A stretch of DNA of 33,222 bases from Saprospiraceae bacterium (GTDB taxonomy: Bacteria > Bacteroidota > Bacteroidia > Chitinophagales > Saprospiraceae), in contig JAEUUT010000079.1 in assembly GCA_016787415.1 (NCBI GenBank), forward strand, positions 1-33,222, given 5' to 3'. Both the position numbers and the translations under genes were made by a program. The notes beneath the pieces were generated by a model. It made no database searches. It was not told the DNA's origin and saw nothing but the letters and a program-made list of their open reading frames with translations. This document shows positions 31,230-33,222 of this stretch, one piece after another (the stretch's first letter is position 1; every line of letters begins with the position of its first letter).

Positions 31230-32711
31230 ATGCAACTCGCTCATCTGCTCAAAAACATCCCGGTTCTGGAAATCCAGGGCGATACGGCCGTCGAAGTGGC
31301 TGCCGTGCGCTTTGATTCGCGTGCCGTTGGCGCCGGAGATGTTTTTGTAGCAGTGCGAGGGGCGCAGGCCGATGGCCACAAGTTCATTGACAAAGCCCTG
31401 GCGCAGGGCGCACGCGTGGTAGTGGCAGAAGAAATTCCAGCAGGCATTTCTTTTGAAAATGCTACCCTGGTAATGGTGAAAGACAGCGCAGAGACCCTGG
31501 GTTTGCTGGCGTCCAATTTTTATGCAAATCCGTCCAGCCAACTGCAACTGGTAGGCGTAACGGGCACCAACGGCAAAACCACCACAGTTACCCTGCTCTG
31601 GCAACTATTTACCGACCTGGGTTTCAAATGCGGCCTCATCGGCACGGTGGAAAACCGCATTGGCGCCGACATTACGCCCAGCACGCACACCACGCCGGAT
31701 GCTGTTCACCTGCATGAATTGCTGCGCCGGATGGCTGATGCTGGTTGTTCGTATGTGTTTATGGAAGTGAGCAGCCATGCCGTTCACCAGCGCCGCATTG
31801 CCGGGGCGAAATTTACGGGCGGTGTGTTTACCAACCTCACACACGACCACCTCGATTACCATAAAACCTTCGCGGAATACCGCGATGCCAAAAAGAAGTT
31901 CTTTGACGATTTGCCTAAAACGGCTTTTGCACTCAGCAATATCGACGACCGAAACGGCGCCTTTATGCTGCAAAATACCGTGGCAACGACTTACACATAC
32001 GGCCTGAAAAAACCGGCTGATTTCAAAACCAAGATCATTGAAAACAGCCTCTCAGGTCTGCATCTGAGCATTGACAATGAGCAGGTTATGGCGCGAATGA
32101 TCGGCGAATTCAACGCCTACAACCTGACCGCTGCCTATGCCGTAGCACGCCTGCTGCTCGGCGCCGATAAACAGGCGCAGGTGGCCAAAGCGGAATTGCT
32201 TACCGTACTCAGCAACCTGCGCGGCGCAGAAGGCCGTTTCGATTATGTAAGCCATCCCGACAAACCGGGCTGTATCGCCATCGTCGACTATGCCCACACG
32301 CCCGATGCGCTGGAAAAAGTGCTGGAAACGGTGCAGAAACTGAAAGGAAAAACTTCGAAGGTTATCACCGTCACCGGCGCTGGCGGCGACCGTGATAAAA
32401 CCAAACGCCCGCTGATGGCACAGATAAGCGCTCGCCTTAGCGACCAGTTGATCCTGACCAGCGATAATCCGCGCACCGAAGACCCCGCTGCCATCCTGCG
32501 CGATATGGAAGCCGGACTAGATGCCGAAGGGCTGAAAAAAACGCTGGTGATTCAAGATCGCGAACAGGCCATCAAAACGGCCGTTCGCCTCGCGCAGGCT
32601 CAGGATGTCATTGTAGTGGCAGGCAAAGGCCATGAAAAATACCAGGATATCAACGGGGTAAAACACCCTTTTGATGATAAGGTGATGCTGGCGAAATGGA
32701 TGAGGGAATGA
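31230..32711 (+). CDS. murE: UDP-MurNAc-tripeptide synthetase MurE (meso-DAP type)
   Basis: MurE adds the third residue of the peptidoglycan stem peptide in the cytoplasm using ATP. The 493-aa protein has the substrate-binding N-domain (VAAVRFDSRAVGAGDVFVAVRG), the ATP-binding P-loop GVTGTNGKTTT (109-119), the MEVSSHAVHQRRI and FTNLTHDHLDYHKTF blocks, and the C-terminal domain with DYAHTPDALEKVL and VTGAGGDRDKTKRPLM. SDNPRTEDP (Asp412-Arg415) is the DNPR motif that binds meso-diaminopimelate, so this cell wall should contain meso-DAP, not lysine. GKGHEKYQ near the C-terminus is also typical. It is followed by a 359-bp heptad-bearing gap before mraY, unusual for this cluster. Confidence 0.98.
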   Translation: MQLAHLLKNIPVLEIQGDTAVEVAAVRFDSRAVGAGDVFVAVRGAQADGHKFIDKALAQGARVVVAEEIPAGISFENATLVMVKDSAETLGLLASNFYANPSSQLQLVGVTGTNGKTTTVTLLWQLFTDLGFKCGLIGTVENRIGADITPSTHTTPDAVHLHELLRRMADAGCSYVFMEVSSHAVHQRRIAGAKFTGGVFTNLTHDHLDYHKTFAEYRDAKKKFFDDLPKTAFALSNIDDRNGAFMLQNTVATTYTYGLKKPADFKTKIIENSLSGLHLSIDNEQVMARMIGEFNAYNLTAAYAVARLLLGADKQAQVAKAELLTVLSNLRGAEGRFDYVSHPDKPGCIAIVDYAHTPDALEKVLETVQKLKGKTSKVITVTGAGGDRDKTKRPLMAQISARLSDQLILTSDNPRTEDPAAILRDMEAGLDAEGLKKTLVIQDREQAIKTAVRLAQAQDVIVVAGKGHEKYQDINGVKHPFDDKVMLAKWMRE

Positions 32712-32760
32712 TGAGTAGTGAGTAGTGAATAGTGAGTAGTGAATAATGTGTGGTTAGTGG
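32712..32760 (+). repeat. Heptad array directly after the murE stop (TGAGTAG units)
   Basis: TGAGTAG, TGAGTAG, TGAATAG, TGAGTAG, TGAATAA, TGTGTGG, TTAGTGG in 7-nt phase from the base after the stop at 32709-32711. Because 7 is not a multiple of 3, units with TGA/TAG put stop codons in all three frames. Confidence 0.8.
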
Positions 32761-32850
32761 GAAGTGAATAAGTAATAGAGAAAGATTTGCAGTGGTTGGT
32801 GAGATTCATATTTCGAGTGGCCGAAAGAATAAGGCGTACTCTAAGTCGGC

Positions 32851-32892
32851 TCTCACTCTCTCACCTCTCACCTCTCACCTCTCACCTCTAAG
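32851..32892 (+). repeat. Heptad array before mraY (CTCTCAC units)
   Basis: TCTCACT, four CTCTCAC and CTCTAAG in phase. It is roughly reverse complementary to the GTGAG-type arrays in this window and to the one 90 nt upstream. Confidence 0.85.
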
Positions 32893-33070
32893 AAATAATA
32901 GTGGAGGGACTATTTTTTGAGCAGGTTGCGGGCGCTGAAAGAGCGCCCAGCAGCCGATTCAAAAGCCTCCCGATGAATCCCAATAAACCGGAAGATCAAC
33001 TTTTTGAAGAAGGCAAACATTTGAAAATCAATTGCTTGAATGCGTGTCTTCGATTTTATGAACAAACGAA
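32893..33070 (+). other. Rest of the murE-mraY spacer, no confident gene
   Basis: The murE-mraY spacer is 32712-33070. Outside the two heptad arrays, 32761-32850 and 32893-33070 show no good promoter or terminator. A 65-codon frame from 32901 to 33098 overlaps mraY and has an undistinguished composition; a shorter frame from about 32972 begins MNPNKPEDQLFEEG. I see no evidence that either is translated. Confidence 0.5.
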
Positions 33071-33222
33071 ATGCTGTACTATCTTTTTGAATACCTGAAG
33101 AAAACGTACGACCTGCCCGGGGCCGGGTTGTTTCAGTACATCTCCTTCCGTGCAGGTGTGGCGATGGTACTGTCGCTGCTGATCTCCATGATCATCGGCA
33201 AACGAATCATCCGCTGGTTGCA
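33071..33222 (+). CDS. mraY: Phospho-MurNAc-pentapeptide transferase MraY (N-terminal part)
   Basis: The frame from the ATG at 33071 runs off the right edge (50 codons). It reads [20 protein letters not shown], then [30 protein letters not shown], the N-terminus and first membrane helix of Bacteroidota MraY. The family transfers phospho-MurNAc-pentapeptide to undecaprenyl phosphate, making lipid I at the cytoplasmic membrane. Position after murE agrees with canonical dcw order. The active-site residues lie beyond the window. Confidence 0.9.
   Translation, partial: MLYYLFEYLKKTYDLPGAGLFQYISFRAGVAMVLSLLISMIIGKRIIRWL

Noticed and set aside
32901..33098. 65-aa ORF before mraY
   Set aside because: Overlaps the mraY start, has no recognisable motif and starts within sequence next to the heptad array.

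Overview
The window looks like a chromosomal segment of a Bacteroidota bacterium, probably from the Saprospiria/Chitinophagia side of the phylum (inference). The evidence is: two secreted proteins that clearly end in type IX secretion (T9SS) C-terminal domains and a third that probably does; several good matches to the Bacteroidota -7 promoter element TAnnTTTG; the Bacteroidota type of FtsL; a topoisomerase IV subunit B of the Bacteroidota form; and little sign of Shine-Dalgarno sequences. No rRNA, CRISPR array, prophage or transposase gene is visible.

Layout. (1) 1-2782: the 3' part of mnmD (tRNA wobble-uridine methylation), then ppk1. (2) 2866-3302: tRNA-Gly(GCC) and tRNA-Leu(TAA), each with its own promoter element, followed by a long inverted repeat. 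(3) 3301-7167, minus strand: a DoxX-like membrane protein and a large T9SS surface protein. (4) 7349-13199, plus strand: a conserved hypothetical, an S41 peptidase, lysS, a 38-aa membrane peptide, a lipoprotein and a small heme-motif protein. (5) 13497-21994, minus strand: topoisomerase IV subunit B, a ThuA/sugar-dehydrogenase/PKD/cytochrome c fusion overlapping a sodium:solute symporter, and a fatty-acid desaturase. (6) 22352-26600: two convergent genes, a secreted protein and a T9SS alpha-amylase. (7) 26650-33222, plus strand: the start of the dcw (division and cell wall) cluster in canonical order, mraZ-rsmH-ftsL-ftsI-murE-mraY. MurE carries the DNPR motif of meso-diaminopimelate-adding enzymes.

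The most unusual feature lies between the genes. Many intergenic spaces are built from short tandem units, most often exactly 7 nt and otherwise 8-10 nt. The unit sequence changes from site to site. Arrays usually begin at, or within a few bases of, a stop codon, and several are arranged as inverted pairs able to fold into long hairpins. They also interrupt the dcw operon: the whole 78-nt ftsL-ftsI spacer is eleven in-phase heptads plus one base. A related leader, CCCC-(NNATAAC-like)x4-N6-ATG, precedes both lysS and ftsL at identical spacing. A 28-bp perfect palindrome at the S41 peptidase stop codon is flanked by a 19-bp direct repeat and looks like an insertion with target duplication. Upstream of mraZ, TGGGA-N5-TGGGA sits between the promoter boxes and matches the published MraZ operator. 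Two more box pairs lie further upstream in inverted orientation, 40 bp apart.
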